A stretch of 64,000 bases of DNA, taken from NCBI RefSeq assembly GCF_011290685.1, contig NZ_JAANYN010000002.1, positions 186,001 to 250,000 on the forward strand, in the 5' to 3' direction. The notes beneath the pieces are model-generated. The model was not told the origin of the DNA. It worked only from the letters and a program-made list of their open reading frames with translations, and made no database searches. Shown here piece after piece: positions 45,079-54,056 of this stretch (the stretch's first letter is position 1; the number at the start of each line of letters is the position of its first letter). This DNA is from Cyclobacterium plantarum (GTDB lineage Bacteria; Bacteroidota; Bacteroidia; Cytophagales; Cyclobacteriaceae). A program made the translations under genes and the position numbers.

Positions 45079-46383
45079 CTAATCAAGGACAGATTTATTT
45101 TCCAGGAATATGACATAGGCTTTTCCACCCAGGGCGTTGTTGTCAGATGGGCTCCAGGGCTTTCCTAATATATCCAACATTCCGTTACCCGTAACATCTC
45201 CAAAAACAATTTCATGACCACCCAGATTGATATCTGCTATCACATGCTCCTTCCACTCAACGGTGGCATTATTGGACCAGGATGGACCCACTCCAAGGTT
45301 TTCCCACAGAAAATAGCGGGGATTTTCTTCTCCATTAGCACCAGGGCGGGCGCGTTGCCAGTCTTGTTCGGCCGAAATCACATCAGGTTTGCCATCACCG
45401 GTAAAGTCTGCTACTCCGAGGGAATGCATTCCGCCCAGGATCCTATCACCCCCGGCGATTTCGTGTCGGTGCCACTGAATGGCACCACCCTCATCAGGGC
45501 CAAGATTTTCCATCCACCAAACTCTGCCTCCACGCATCTCTTCAACTGTTTGCACCACATCAGGCCTGCCATCCTGGTTGATATCAGCCACCCATGATCT
45601 GGCAGCATTGGCCGCCCAGCTTGGCTCCCCTTCCGGAAGTGGCATGAAAGGTCCCAGATCATGCTGCTTCCATTCGGTTCCCTTGCCATCTACATTTTCA
45701 AACCATACATCGGTACGCACCAGGTCTATATCGCCATCACCATCCAGATCACCAAATCCTCTTGGAGCCACGCCGCCATGGACCGCAGCTCCAACGTCAT
45801 GCCGAACCCAGGGATCCCTGGGATTACTGGGAATGTCATACCAGCGAAGATTGTGTTTATCCGACATGGTAATCACATCCATACGACCATCTCCGTTTAC
45901 ATCAGCCACGATTTGGTCGTGAATAGAGCCGTCGGTTATCTCCTGATCGAATACAATTTGCTCGAAAGGGGTATTCAGATCTCCCGAATTCCTGTACCAT
46001 GCTCCTCCTACCAGATAGTCGGGCAGTCCGTCACCATCCACGTCAAGTACGGCTCCTCCGGCATCTGTAGGAGGGTTTTCGCCCACAATGTATCTGGACC
46101 AATGCCCTGGCTCATGAAATTTGTAAACATATATTTTTTTGGTTCCCCTGGAGCTCATGATGTATTCCAGCTTACCATCCCCATCCATATCTGCCATTCC
46201 AGTGTTCGAAAATGCACCGCCTATAAGATCGTCGTCAATAATGTGCGTTCTGAATTGGATATTTTTCTTGCTACCCTGTGCCGTACCAGAAACAGTCGTA
46301 CCCAAAAAGCCCAAAAGAAAAAATAACAAGGTGGGAAGCATGGAAGCCTCTTTGGTGAAAATTGAAGATTTTATGAATACCAT
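45079..46383 (-). CDS. Secreted FG-GAP/VCBS beta-propeller protein
   Basis: The 434-residue protein has two possible starts (46383 and 46341); the second, MLPTLLFFLLGFLGTT, makes the cleaner signal peptide. The rest is a seven-bladed propeller of FG-GAP/VCBS repeats with calcium-type D-x-D-x-D-G loops: DMDGDGKLEYI, DVDGDGLPDYL, DVNGDGRMDVI, DLDGDGDIDLV, DINQDGRPDVV, DFTGDGKPDVI and DVTGNGMLDIL. Such propellers often occur beside DUF6797 and sorbosone-type proteins in glycan loci. Binding or enzymatic role unknown. Confidence 0.87.
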   Translation of the reverse strand: MVFIKSSIFTKEASMLPTLLFFLLGFLGTTVSGTAQGSKKNIQFRTHIIDDDLIGGAFSNTGMADMDGDGKLEYIMSSRGTKKIYVYKFHEPGHWSRYIVGENPPTDAGGAVLDVDGDGLPDYLVGGAWYRNSGDLNTPFEQIVFDQEITDGSIHDQIVADVNGDGRMDVITMSDKHNLRWYDIPSNPRDPWVRHDVGAAVHGGVAPRGFGDLDGDGDIDLVRTDVWFENVDGKGTEWKQHDLGPFMPLPEGEPSWAANAARSWVADINQDGRPDVVQTVEEMRGGRVWWMENLGPDEGGAIQWHRHEIAGGDRILGGMHSLGVADFTGDGKPDVISAEQDWQRARPGANGEENPRYFLWENLGVGPSWSNNATVEWKEHVIADINLGGHEIVFGDVTGNGMLDILGKPWSPSDNNALGGKAYVIFLENKSVLD

Positions 46384-46451
46384 GATTTATATGTTTATAG
46401 TTTTAGTTCTTTATTGATTCTGTATTAATAATACCGATACCAGCCAGCTAT

Positions 46452-46961
46452 TTACTCTGTTGAAATCAACCGCCCTTGCATTTGCGTCCAATGGGCCGAA
46501 TAGGTGCAGATGTAGGGATAGATACCAGGTGGTGGCACCTTGAAAGAAAAGGATACCGTATCACCTGCATGAGCCAGGGCACTGTATGCGATAATGCGAT
46601 CCATTTCTTTTTCGGGAATCCAGTCATTTGCTATCGCCCGCAAAGCGGCAACCCCTACCGGTCGGATATCCTCCTCTCCTTTGACCAATACAATATTGTG
46701 ATTCATATCACTTCCATTGATATATTGAATGCGTAGAATCTCTCCGGCTTTGGCCTTGATCTCCGGAACGGAGTAACTCAGATCAATTCCTTCCGTTTTG
46801 ATTTCTACTACAGTGGTATCAGCAGATCCGTTGCGTTTGGATGAAAAAGTATTGGTGGTCGATTCATCGTCCATATTTACCCTTTCTATGCCAGTCAAGG
46901 TTGTGGAAATGAAAAAAGATAGCAGTAAAAAGCTAAAACCTGATATAATTATTTTTCGCAT
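46452..46961 (-). CDS. Azurin/plastocyanin-like cupredoxin
   Basis: The 169-residue secreted protein has a signal anchor (MRKIIISGFSFLLLSFFIS). The cupredoxin domain shows type 1 copper ligands: His in GSDMNHNIVLVKG (about residues 80-92), and YICTYSAHWTQMQG (about 150-163) giving Cys, His and Met. That matches small electron carriers of the azurin type. Its gene heads the run of secreted oxidative and propeller proteins, so it may accept electrons from an extracytoplasmic dehydrogenase. Confidence 0.85.
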   Translation of the reverse strand: MRKIIISGFSFLLLSFFISTTLTGIERVNMDDESTTNTFSSKRNGSADTTVVEIKTEGIDLSYSVPEIKAKAGEILRIQYINGSDMNHNIVLVKGEEDIRPVGVAALRAIANDWIPEKEMDRIIAYSALAHAGDTVSFSFKVPPPGIYPYICTYSAHWTQMQGRLISTE

Positions 46962-47022
46962 AAATAGAATATTTATTTAGATATTAAAGATTAAGTTATC
47001 ATTGCTTACAGTTGGTAATTTA

Positions 47023-47202
47023 TTATTTATTTTCAGTTGCTTCCCGGCCTACCCAAACTTTTTTCGGAGAAGCTCTCACCTGCAAGCAGGCAGGTGTCCT
47101 AAAATCATCGCGCTGCATGTCATACGCATCTCTGCCTAATGCAAGTTCGGTTTCATATTCCAAAGGTTGGGGAAAATAGATTGCAGTTGGACCTACAAAA
47201 AG
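47023..47202 (-). pseudogene. C-terminal remnant of a lost gene (59 codons)
   Basis: The minus strand reads IYFPQPLEYETELALGRDA, YDMQRDDFRTPACLQVRAS and PKKVWVGREATENK to a TAA stop, clearly protein-like, but the frame is closed by a stop 8 codons before this text and has no usable start. Upstream minus-strand sequence to 47574 is full of stops in all frames. It looks like the 3' end of a gene largely deleted between the cupredoxin and DUF3823 genes. Family not recognised. Confidence 0.55.
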
Positions 47203-47205
47203 TTA

Positions 47206-47530
47206 AATCCCCTTAAGGAAAAGTTAATGAAGTTAACCAAGTGTTAATTGGAGACAACTATTTTTTCCAAACCCCTTACCAAGGCCCATTCACGTGAGCT
47301 TTACGTTCAACAAATATTTGAAACGTCACTTAGTATTATTACACAGCTATCCTTTATTTCCTCTTATCATTCCATTTCTTTGTATTATTAAATCTGTAGT
47401 TTTCTTCAGCTAAATAATTCTCTTTTCATTTTATCAACAATCACTTATTTTCAGACAAACAGATTTATAGGTTTAACCAATTTCATTTCACTTACTGTAT
47501 TTTATTGTCATGATCTGTTAGAACCATTAT
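47206..47530. other. Intergenic region, no gene seen
   Basis: AT-rich, with many stop codons in all frames. It lies between the remnant at 47023-47202 and the terminator of the susCD operon, and presumably once held the 5' part of the lost gene or its promoter. Confidence 0.4.
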
Positions 47531-47565
47531 AAAGAGAGAATAAAACCAGGCTTTATTCTCTCTTT
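47531..47565 (-). terminator. Hairpin terminator after the susC-susD-DUF3823 operon
   Basis: AAAGAGAGAATAAA (47531-47544) pairs perfectly over 14 bp with TTTATTCTCTCTTT (47552-47565) around a 7-base loop. It begins 10 bases beyond the DUF3823 stop on the minus strand. Its long stem and A/T-rich flanks fit a terminator that closes the operon and could serve either strand. Confidence 0.75.
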
Positions 47566-47574
47566 ACCAGACTA

Positions 47575-48297
47575 TCAGGGTGCCTGGATAACAATTGGAA
47601 TGCTATGATTCCAATCAGAACTTTGACTAGACCTGGCTGCCACCCGGACGTGTAAATTCCCTCCTCCCCTTTCCTGGGACATGCTCAGCAGGTCAGCGTC
47701 AAGTGGTACAGTTGCTGATCCTGAATTACCATCAAGGGTCACCTCTCTGGTCTGCCACCTGGGGCCATTGCCAGTATCCACTCCCACCTTGGCAACGGTA
47801 CTCACCAACACAACTCTCTCCGCAGCCTCATGCCCCGGGCTGGGGCTTATTTCATAATTCACTGTAAGTTGGCCACCAGATATACTCACATTGGGCTGTG
47901 AAATAACCAAAAAAGGTGTAACGGTAATGTTTTGTTCTACCGGGGCTCCTGCCAGGTCAACGACAAGTTCACCAGGACCAGGACCATCCACGGGTCCCTC
48001 GATCCAGACATCATATGACTGGGGATACAAATGCAGGTTGGCATACGAACCATCCCCATTTACTCTCAGTTCAAGCGGAACCCGATCTTCTTCTCCTAAA
48101 ACAAAAACGGTAAAAGCCGGATTTGAGGCATCCCCAGACACCGGGTTTCCGTTTTGATCCACAATCATACCGCTGATCTGACCATCAAAACCAAAGTCTG
48201 TAATGGTTTCTTCACAAGCTGACATTGTGGTAATACAGACTGCCATCAATGCCAAAATGGGTATTTTATTTATTTTTATAACCTTCATTCTCATCAT
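47575..48297 (-). CDS. DUF3823 lipoprotein of the SusCD operon
   Basis: The 240-residue product has a lipoprotein signal with the lipobox Cys in TMSACEET (about residue 28). It then follows the DUF3823 pattern: FDGQISGMIVDQNGNPVSGD and a LHLYPQSYDVWIEGP segment (about 92-106), two beta-sandwich domains. Such proteins are encoded third after SusC and SusD and sit on the outer surface as probable glycan-binding lipoproteins. It starts 45 bases after susD and is closed by a hairpin terminator. Confidence 0.88.
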   Translation of the reverse strand: MMRMKVIKINKIPILALMAVCITTMSACEETITDFGFDGQISGMIVDQNGNPVSGDASNPAFTVFVLGEEDRVPLELRVNGDGSYANLHLYPQSYDVWIEGPVDGPGPGELVVDLAGAPVEQNITVTPFLVISQPNVSISGGQLTVNYEISPSPGHEAAERVVLVSTVAKVGVDTGNGPRWQTREVTLDGNSGSATVPLDADLLSMSQERGGGNLHVRVAARSSQSSDWNHSIPIVIQAP

Positions 48298-48342
48298 GAT
48301 TAAATATTACATTTTTTAATAGGGATTAGTGATACCAATCCT

Positions 48343-50124
48343 TTAGTAACCAGGATTCTCGACCAATGCTCCATTGGTTTCAATTCTGGCAAGTGTAATT
48401 GGATTATAATAATGCTCCGGACGAAACAGGCGCTGTACAGTTTCCCCTTGAATAGGAAGGAAATAATATTGTCCGGAATCATCGTGATAAATCACCCGGA
48501 CGCCCCCCACAATCTGGCCATTCAAGGCATCTTGGGCAGTTCTCCATCTTCTAAGGTCATCCCACCGATGGCCCTCATAGATCAACTCACTCGTTCTTTC
48601 TATTCTCACACGATCACGGGTAATGGTTGCCGCATTCAAAGGTATCAATCCTACCCGCTCGCGTGTAAAGTTAAGATGCATGGCCGCACCAGCCATATTT
48701 CCGAGTTCGAATTCGCTCTCTGCTGCGATTAAATACATTTCGCCCAAACGTAACTCTTTCCAATTGTACGCTTCCCTATCATCGGGTACAAAAGGGATTT
48801 CGGCTACTAGTTTCTTAAGCAAAAAACCAGTAGATGGGAAAAATTGATTGGCCTGTCTGCGGCTGGCATTACCGACAGAGGGTTTCCCGTTATAGGATAC
48901 GCCAACTTCCGAAATGATTGCGTCCGGATTGGTTCCCCCAACTGTCGGATCTATGCCCTCATATAAATTTACTACGTTACCTGCATAAAGATCTCCTTCA
49001 AAAAGGACTGTGGCGTACAATCTTGGATCTTTATTTGTCCAGGGCCCATCACCCTCTGCATACAAATTGTCCGGACCCAGTTCAGGTGTACTAAAGGTCC
49101 CATCCAAATTTTCAAAGTGGTTGACCAGTTCCAGGGTAGGATTCATTTGGGAGCCCTGGCCTTCAGAATAGGGCGTTGGTTGATTCTGGTGGGCAAAGGC
49201 ATGGTTAATTTCTACACCATTATAAATCCTCTCAAAGATGGTTTCCGCATTTGAGTCCTCAACGCCAATGCTAAAAAAGGTTTGTACAGGATCTGAACCC
49301 TGGAGCAAGGAATAATTACCTGAATCAATTACCTGCCGGGCCGCAGCACTGGCTTTTTCATAGAATTCATTGGCTCTGGATGATGGAATACCCGTTAGCT
49401 GGTTATCTGCCAGGGTTCCAAACTTTGCGATTGAAGCTGACCAAAGATTTGCCCTTGCCTTGTAGGCATAGGCAGTCCAGCGGTTAACCCTACCTGTTTG
49501 CTCAGGATTTTCCGTCAACAGGCCGGCCGCTGCTTCCAGTTCAGCGTCTATAAAATCGGCCAAGGCCTCTTCCGTACTTCTAGCCAGATATTGTTCCGGG
49601 ACCTCCTCAAAGGGATCGAGTACAACATCAACCAGGGGTACTCCCCCATAGCGCTTTTGCATTTTGAAATACGTCGCTGCACGCAATACCCTGACCTCAC
49701 CTTCCATTTGGCTTTTAAATGCTTCAGATAGCGCAGATGCCCGGATATTTTCAATAAAGAAATTCAGGTCCCTTATATACTCGTAATTCCATAATCCTTC
49801 ACAATCAGCGTTTAAATTCATTCCCCCGTGGGTTCTACAGCTAGTGGATCCTCCTCCTCGTTGGGTACCCAAATCGTGATGACCCAGCGGCCCGGCAAAA
49901 TTATGACCTCCATTCGGGGTAGAAAAACTGGTAAAGGGGAATAATGCGTACAAATCAGCAGCCAATGCCTCTGCAAAGGCTTCATTTTCAAATACCTGAT
50001 CTGCACTTACAAGGTCCTGAGGCAGCTCATTGAGGTCAAAAACATCTCCGCAGGAATTCATCAACACCAGAAATCCAAGCAGGACTGGTGTAAGTGCTTT
50101 ATATATATTTTTTCTGAATATCAT
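48343..50124 (-). CDS. susD: SusD/RagB-family outer-membrane nutrient-binding lipoprotein
   Basis: The 593-residue protein has a lipoprotein signal (LVLMNSCGDVFDL; Cys near residue 25), an N-terminal alpha-helical TPR-like part with RVLRAATYFKMQKRYGGVPLV (the RagB motif, split at about residues 147-167) and the C-terminal segment LRLGEMYLIAAESEFELGN ... RRWRTAQDALNG typical of SusD. It forms the lid of the SusCD complex and binds the substrate at the cell surface. It lies 39 bases downstream of susC. Confidence 0.95.
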   Translation of the reverse strand: MIFRKNIYKALTPVLLGFLVLMNSCGDVFDLNELPQDLVSADQVFENEAFAEALAADLYALFPFTSFSTPNGGHNFAGPLGHHDLGTQRGGGSTSCRTHGGMNLNADCEGLWNYEYIRDLNFFIENIRASALSEAFKSQMEGEVRVLRAATYFKMQKRYGGVPLVDVVLDPFEEVPEQYLARSTEEALADFIDAELEAAAGLLTENPEQTGRVNRWTAYAYKARANLWSASIAKFGTLADNQLTGIPSSRANEFYEKASAAARQVIDSGNYSLLQGSDPVQTFFSIGVEDSNAETIFERIYNGVEINHAFAHQNQPTPYSEGQGSQMNPTLELVNHFENLDGTFSTPELGPDNLYAEGDGPWTNKDPRLYATVLFEGDLYAGNVVNLYEGIDPTVGGTNPDAIISEVGVSYNGKPSVGNASRRQANQFFPSTGFLLKKLVAEIPFVPDDREAYNWKELRLGEMYLIAAESEFELGNMAGAAMHLNFTRERVGLIPLNAATITRDRVRIERTSELIYEGHRWDDLRRWRTAQDALNGQIVGGVRVIYHDDSGQYYFLPIQGETVQRLFRPEHYYNPITLARIETNGALVENPGY

Positions 50125-50163
50125 AACTTAGAAAATTATTTTGGAAATCGGTTTATTTTCGGT

Positions 50164-53100
50164 TTAGAAATCAATTTCAACTCCCACATTGACCACCCGC
50201 GTCTGTGGATGGTAGTTACCGAAAAACTGTCTAGGGTTTTCGTCAATCTCTGGATCCAGAAAATCAATGTCTGAAAATGTCAATAAGTTGGTGCCACCTG
50301 CATACACCTTCACTCTTCTTAAACCTAGTCCGTCTATAAGTTCTACCGGAAGGGTATACCCCACTTGAAGCTGCTTGAGACGCAGGTAGCTCCCATCAAT
50401 CAAGAACATATCATAATTACTATTGAATCTTCCAGATGCCCTGGGCCACCTGGCACTGGTAGCACTTACCGCCGGAAGGCCAAATTCATTTTCCGGAATA
50501 TAGGCCTCAGTGATGTCTTTCTGCAGTGCCACTCCATTGGACGGGAACGGTGACTCAAACTCACTCCATGTTAAATTCCAACCAAATCGGGAAGCACCTT
50601 GCCAGAAAGTCACAAGCTCAAGCCCTTTCCATTCGACTCGGGTTTGAAAGCCAAATGTCATCCTTGGCTGGGTACCGGAAGTAGCAATATACTGGTCCGC
50701 ATCGGTGATCCTTCCGTCCCCGTTCCTGTCTATAACCCTCGCATCTCCAATCTGTATGGAGCGATTTCCATTGCCATCTATATCTGCCCAATTATCGATC
50801 TCTTCCTGGGAGGCAAAAAGACCATCCGTCTGAAGGTAGAAAACATTGACATTATTCCTGCCACCTGTTATTACCCGGCGACCAATCTCCTTCTCCCGTC
50901 GTTCGACCTCTTTGTTGATGAAATCAGGTTCATCGGTGTTGATCACAGTTTCTTCATAAATCCCGAAATTACCTCCAATGGAATAATTCCAATTGCTGTT
51001 GATTGTATTGTTATGTCGCAGGCTAAGTTCCAGCCCTCTGTTTTCAAATTCCTGGAAATTTTGCTGAGGCAACACTGCCCCTACGACTGGCGGTACATCC
51101 AAAATCCTTTGCCCGAGCACATCAAAACGATGTCTGCGGAAGATATCGAAAGTACCTTCTATCATCCCCCCCCAGAAGGAAGCGTCCAAACCAAAATTGA
51201 CGATGTCCATTTTTTCCCAGGTAATATTTGGGTTGGGAAGCCCGTCTGTACTGATTGTCCGGCGCAAAAGATCGTCCTGAAAAATGTAAAAATTGTCAAA
51301 AGAGAAAGTTGGTAAAAATTGAAAGTTACCTGCTGCATCAAAACCCAGCCTTCCCCAGGAACCCCGAAGCTTCAAATAGGTCAGGGAATTCGATATACCA
51401 CTATTCTGCATAAATCCTTCATCGGAAATATTCCATGCGCCGGAAACAGATGGAAAGAATCCCCAACGGGAATCTTCCGGAAACCTCATGGAACCGTCGT
51501 ACCTTGCGCTTACCTCCAGGGAATATTTGTCGCCATAATTGTAAGCAATTCTGCCTATGTGGCCTACCCGCTTATTCCTGTTGATTACATCATTGTTAAA
51601 TTGCTGACTGGGTGGTCCCGCACTCAATTGGGCAATCGGAAATTCATAGCCTATTCGACTGGCATCAATTCTTTCAAAATCCCGCTGGATAAATTCAAAC
51701 ACATACATACTTGTAAGCGAATGATTCTCCCCGAATGAATGGTCCCCGTTTAAGAAATACTGGAAATTGATGTTTTCGGTTTGGCTGTTTTGTCTTTCTA
51801 CTCTGGTGTCGGCATTGAGTGCGCGAACAAACTCATGCATCTCCGTATCTGGGTTGTACCTATATTCAGGAGCTCTTTTCTGGAACATCTTCTCCTGCAG
51901 ACTGGTGCCCTGATAATTAATAGTAGCCCTGGTGCTCAAACCCGGAAGCAGTTGATACTCCCCTCCCAGCTTAAAATCTATAAAACTTCTGTGAAATTCC
52001 TGTGAACCTCCAATGTCTGCACTCGCTAAATTCAGGGGATTTACCGTTTGGCCTTCCGGGGCTCCTCTTGGAAAATCGCGATGACCACCGGGTAATTCCA
52101 CCACTGAATGAAATGGACGCCAACGTCCGCTACGGGCAAATATTCCCTGACCCTGCGACCAGTCCGTGCCTTCAAAGGCATTTCTTGGACCATAAAAATC
52201 CTGCAGGTTGTAACTCATGTCAAAATTAAAACTAAATTTATCAGTTACGTCCACATCAAGGTTTCCGCGAATATTGTAGCGTTTAAACCGGGTATCTGTT
52301 TCCCCAAAAACATTGCGTTCCAGGCCGGTTTGATCAAACACATTACCGGATATAAAATAACGGGCGCGATCATTTCCTCCCCTGATTGATAAATCATGCG
52401 TTATCATCGGTGAAGCGTCACGGGTCACCATATCAAACATATCCACACTTGGATAATTTTCGGGATCTGATCCATCGTTATGGGCCCTGAACTCTTCAAC
52501 GGTAGCAGGAGTCCAACGAAAGCCTAATCCCCGATCCAGGTTCCTCATATTAAACAAAGTCATGTACTCCCATGAGTCAATGACCTTTGGTACCATGGTT
52601 AATCCCTGGAAACCCACATCTCCCCGGTAAGAAAAACGAACATCTCCAGCACTTCCTCTTTTGGTAGTCACCAGGACAACGCCATTTCCGGCTCTTGCAC
52701 CATAAACAGCCGCCGATGCAGCATCTTTCAGAACATTAAGCTCCTCAATATCATTGGGGTTGATATTCGAAAAAACCGCCTCATCAACAGGTAATCCGTC
52801 AACAATATATAGCGGTTCGCCAAATCCCCGAATATTGATCGCCGTCTTATTTTGTCCAGGCTGGCCATTCTGGTTTTTTATAAAAACGCCTGCAACACGC
52901 CCTTGTAATGCCTGCCCAACAGTTGGGGTTGACACCCTGGCCATATCTTCCGGATCCGCTCTTGCAATACTCCCCGTTATCCGGGATTCTATTTGTGTAC
53001 CATAACCAACTACAACCACTTCATCGAGGGAAGTTTCTCCTTCAGATAAGATGATGTCGTATTGAGTTTGGTTTCCTACGGTAATTCGTTGGGACCGGAA

Positions 53101-53460
53101 ACCAATAAAGGAAATGACAATTACCGCACCTTCATCGGCATCAATGGTAAATTTTCCATCGATATCCGTAACAGTGCCCTGGTTAAATCCTTCAATGATC
53201 ACCGTCGCCCCAGGAATAGGCTCTCCATTGGAATCCTTTACGGTACCCGTTATCGTTTCCAATTCGTTAAAAAATGTTATTGAGCTGGTTGAGCCGGTGT
53301 TGAATATTAGGTTATTGGATGATAGTGCGTCGTTTTCATGGACTTTGCTTAGGGAAAACTCCCCGGAAAATCCTTGCTTTGGCACCACAAAAAGTAAAAT
53401 AATGCCAAAAAGAAAGCACCAAGACAAGCCAAATGCTGTCTTAAGTAATTTATTTTTCAT
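50164..53460 (-). CDS. susC: SusC/RagA-family TonB-linked outer-membrane transporter
   Basis: The 1098-residue barrel protein has a signal segment, then a carboxypeptidase-regulatory-like domain (about residues 70-150: ITGTVKDSNGEPIPGATVII), then the TonB box region DEVVVVGYGTQ (about 147-157) and a plug with VGQALQGRVAGV. The C-terminal barrel ends in a phenylalanine (VNVGVEIDF). It imports an oligosaccharide or related ligand with energy from TonB. First gene of a three-gene unit; long leader of about 380 bases upstream with possible operators and an opposite-strand terminator. Confidence 0.96.
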   Translation of the reverse strand: MKNKLLKTAFGLSWCFLFGIILLFVVPKQGFSGEFSLSKVHENDALSSNNLIFNTGSTSSITFFNELETITGTVKDSNGEPIPGATVIIEGFNQGTVTDIDGKFTIDADEGAVIVISFIGFRSQRITVGNQTQYDIILSEGETSLDEVVVVGYGTQIESRITGSIARADPEDMARVSTPTVGQALQGRVAGVFIKNQNGQPGQNKTAINIRGFGEPLYIVDGLPVDEAVFSNINPNDIEELNVLKDAASAAVYGARAGNGVVLVTTKRGSAGDVRFSYRGDVGFQGLTMVPKVIDSWEYMTLFNMRNLDRGLGFRWTPATVEEFRAHNDGSDPENYPSVDMFDMVTRDASPMITHDLSIRGGNDRARYFISGNVFDQTGLERNVFGETDTRFKRYNIRGNLDVDVTDKFSFNFDMSYNLQDFYGPRNAFEGTDWSQGQGIFARSGRWRPFHSVVELPGGHRDFPRGAPEGQTVNPLNLASADIGGSQEFHRSFIDFKLGGEYQLLPGLSTRATINYQGTSLQEKMFQKRAPEYRYNPDTEMHEFVRALNADTRVERQNSQTENINFQYFLNGDHSFGENHSLTSMYVFEFIQRDFERIDASRIGYEFPIAQLSAGPPSQQFNNDVINRNKRVGHIGRIAYNYGDKYSLEVSARYDGSMRFPEDSRWGFFPSVSGAWNISDEGFMQNSGISNSLTYLKLRGSWGRLGFDAAGNFQFLPTFSFDNFYIFQDDLLRRTISTDGLPNPNITWEKMDIVNFGLDASFWGGMIEGTFDIFRRHRFDVLGQRILDVPPVVGAVLPQQNFQEFENRGLELSLRHNNTINSNWNYSIGGNFGIYEETVINTDEPDFINKEVERREKEIGRRVITGGRNNVNVFYLQTDGLFASQEEIDNWADIDGNGNRSIQIGDARVIDRNGDGRITDADQYIATSGTQPRMTFGFQTRVEWKGLELVTFWQGASRFGWNLTWSEFESPFPSNGVALQKDITEAYIPENEFGLPAVSATSARWPRASGRFNSNYDMFLIDGSYLRLKQLQVGYTLPVELIDGLGLRRVKVYAGGTNLLTFSDIDFLDPEIDENPRQFFGNYHPQTRVVNVGVEIDF

Positions 53461-53502
53461 AATTTTAAGGGTTTATTGGATGTAAAACTTCAATAAATGC
53501 TG

Positions 53503-53582
53503 GTCTTATGGCATGCACATTCCCCAATGATCATCACCATAAGGCACTGGTCGGCTGGTTTCAATCAGCCGACTCTTTTTTT
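53503..53582 (+). ncRNA. Candidate cis-antisense RNA 3' end within the susC leader
   Basis: On the plus strand, CTTATGG (53505-53511) pairs with CCATAAG (53537-53543). A terminator-like hairpin GTCGGCTG (53550-53557)/CAGCCGAC (53566-53573) follows, then a T-run at 53576-53582. No plus-strand gene lies upstream, so the terminator would end an RNA antisense to the susC leader or start region. Antisense RNAs at susC starts are known in Bacteroides. No promoter is identified. Confidence 0.4.
53549..53582 (+). terminator. Intrinsic terminator, plus strand
   Basis: Eight perfect pairs (53550-53557 with 53566-53573), extended inward by pairs including one G-U, then TCTTTTTTT. It acts only on the plus strand since the T-run is on that side. 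It lies 90-120 bases upstream of the susC start, which is on the minus strand. Confidence 0.7.
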
Positions 53583-53592
53583 AACTGCTGTT

Positions 53593-53598
53593 GTATAC
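53593..53598. promoter_or_regulatory. GTATAC element in susC leader
   Basis: The sequence TTGTATACCA carries the same GTATAC core as the double element before gntR. It lies 133 bases upstream of the susC start, inside the predicted leader. Confidence 0.35.
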
Positions 53599-53833
53599 CA
53601 TATTTTTAATTTTTTATTGGAAATTAATTCTGCTTCCAATCCTCTGAATGAAAAATTCAGCCCCCTCCCTGATCAGTGGACTTGGCTTTTTCCCTTAAGA
53701 AGATCAGCATATTTTATTTAAAAGCATTAAACTTTTCAATTTGAGTTGTTCCAATTCAATTGGTCTAATATTCTGATTATTATTACTTTATTTAGCATAT
53801 CCGGTTATTTCCAAAACACATTTTTTGAATACC

Positions 53834-53854
53834 GTATACATTTTTACAAAAGTA
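53834..53854 (-). promoter_or_regulatory. Candidate susC promoter -7 box with overlapping GTATAC
   Basis: On the minus strand TACTTTTG (53854-53847) matches the TAnnTTTG -7 box. At the -33 position only TTTT is found instead of TTTG. GTATAC (53834-53839) lies at the expected transcription start, a position suited to repression. Leader length to susC is then about 380 bases. Confidence 0.45.
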
Positions 53855-54056
53855 AATTTATGTAATAATTTGAAAAAAAATAATTTTTTGTAGAATAATT
53901 TCAGATTATCGGAAAGGCCTTTGAGAACAATTGAAGCACTGCACAATTAATAATAGGTAAAAAAATCAACTTTTTTTGGGGTTCAAAATATTATTTCTCC
54001 AAAAAGAAAAATACTTTAACTTAAATTTGAAATTTTAATGTTAAAAAAAACCATGT

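Larger units (their letters stand above)
53583..54056. other. Intergenic region upstream of susC, no gene seen
   Basis: AT-rich non-coding sequence between the SGNH hydrolase stop (54057) and susC. It contains two GTATAC elements and a -7-like box; otherwise no open frame or repeat I can support. Confidence 0.5.
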
